From contig JAWQUS010000017.1 of the NCBI GenBank assembly GCA_036365455.1, positions 5,952,001-6,016,000 of the forward strand: DNA of 64,000 nt. Direction: 5' to 3'. Below are positions 62,940 through 64,000 of this stretch, in pieces. Source of the stretch: Macrosoma leucophasiata (taxonomy: Eukaryota; Arthropoda; Insecta; Lepidoptera; Hedylidae). Under the pieces are notes generated by a model. The model was not told the origin of the DNA and did no database searches. It was given only the letters and a program-made list of their open reading frames with translations. The translations under genes were made by a program, and so were the position numbers. Within the stretch, counting starts at the first letter, position 1. Every line of letters starts with the position of its first letter.

Positions 62940-64000
62940 TTTTACAACACTTCGAAACAAATTTCCATGAGAAATAAAAGTGCCCGTAAACTGCAAGGCT
63001 ACCGTACATCCAACTATGAGGGGCACACAGTGAAACCTCTCAAAAAAATCCGTTTACCTGTCAAAAGTGCGTTCACCTCTTCAATCAAAAACGGACTGCC
63101 GAAAAGGGGTGATCGGGTACCTCAAACGAACGTATATGTGTTTAGTCCGTATAACATTCTGATTCTAAAAAGTCTGTGATTATTAGATGAGGATTTTATA
63201 CATCATTATTATAAAGAACATCTGTCGTAAACATACATAACACCACACTGATTTTCCCGAAAGGTTACACAAAGGGAAAGATATGGTGAATGCATGCCTT
63301 ACGCTTGCCTTACCTAATGCATGATTTATGTGTACGTTTTATATCACATTATTTAATTAATTTACAATCGTCTTATCTTATTCTAGCATAACATTATGAC
63401 ATCTGTCAATATGACTCCTGTCAAACGCTATTGAAACCATATAAGTAGGGTATATCGACCGATTAACTGTACTGGAGTTTGGTCCGTTCGATAAAAAAAT
63501 GAAACCAAAAAAAATTGCGCGCCACCCCTAGGCTCGACGGGAAAAAAACAGATAAAAATGGGTCCCGCTCGTAATTTAAATGTCGAACCAGTTGCCGATA
63601 ACCGTCGGCCTTAACTTTTTTTTGTTAATTAATATTTTTCTCGATATAGTATTTTGATCTGTGAATACTTACGGTGATTTACTAATATTCGCTTAAGATC
63701 TATTCAGATATTCCTTGAAATGAAAACTTAATCATATAAAAACATCTATTCAAACTTTAATACGCAGTACTTTTTAAAAAAATACATATCATTTATCTCA
63801 AAAGTGTTTACAAAAAATTAAATGTTCTGACTGCGAAGAAATGTTACGTGCATTACTGTTCTTAAACGTTCTCACTTAAGTATAGTAAGTGTTGTTATTT
63901 TACCCAGGAAGGGGGAGAAAAGTAAAACATGCCGTGTTATAAATAACTATAGAGATTTTCATAACCTCGTCTACAGGCAAATGCCAATCAACTGTTGTAA
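62940..64000. other. Unassigned right end of window
   Basis: A 70-codon frame at 62967-63179 (GYRTSNYEGHTVKPLKKIRL, then PKRGDRVPQTNVYVF) lies in a GC-richer patch but has no recognised motif and may be a repeat. The remainder is AT-rich. Confidence 0.35.

Noticed and set aside
1..64000. CRISPR array, rRNA, bacterial operon or integrated virus
   Set aside because: No regularly spaced repeats, rRNA landmarks, bacterial gene structure or viral coding region was seen; the repeats are eukaryotic mobile elements.

Overview
This window looks like lepidopteran (moth or butterfly) nuclear DNA. It is AT-rich, has no long intact reading frame, and is dominated by short, decayed, mutually nested transposable-element copies. 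Several of these are families I recognise from Lepidoptera: Helitrons ending in CTAG after a GC-rich hairpin, tRNA-derived SINEs, 3' ends of RTE- and Jockey/R1-like LINEs, palindromic MITEs, and a Penelope-like element. I cannot name the species. Family names come from recognised motifs and my memory of such repeats, not from a search.

The commonest repeat, called family A here, is about 260-290 bp. One end is TTTTACTGGTGGTAGAGCTC followed by a strong hairpin; the other is CATTACATAAAAAA. About thirty copies or fragments lie on both strands along the whole window. Two copies interrupt other repeats and leave short target-site duplications (54.8 and 18.0 kb). Four other elements have inserted into family A copies or LINE tails. 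The relative order of many insertions can therefore be read directly.

Layout. 0-3.3 kb: LINE tail, a minus-strand Helitron carrying the last part of a Pif1-like helicase, and a SINE with perfect 10-bp target duplications, lying between two copies of an older duplicated segment. 5.6-7.4 kb: nested family A copies and a LINE reverse-transcriptase C-terminus. 9.5-12.5 kb: chain of Helitrons and SINEs. 13.6 kb: a minus-strand stretch with coding character ending at a consensus splice donor, the best candidate for a host exon. 17.8-18.8 kb: tandem duplication split by a family A insertion. 19.9-23.5 kb: GC-rich sequence with promoter-like signals (paired E-boxes, TATA plus initiator plus splice donor on the plus strand, and a splice donor at the edge of GC-rich sequence on the minus strand). 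24-39 kb: repeats, a 33-bp direct-repeat-flanked patch, and a weak plus-strand exon candidate at 34.8 kb. 40.3-41.1 kb: Penelope C-terminus with GIY-YIG domain. 42.8-47.8 kb: TAA-flanked MITEs, an unidentified 138-codon open frame at 45.9 kb, and a cluster of family A fragments. 49-55 kb: a textbook hAT MITE, a Helitron, long inverted repeats, and SINE dimers. 55-64 kb: more repeats, two DRE-like TATCGATA sites, and a diverged tandem duplication.

The window is best read as intergenic or intronic DNA around the first exons of one or two host genes whose bodies lie mostly outside it. No complete gene, rRNA, functional tRNA, CRISPR array or bacterial feature is supported.
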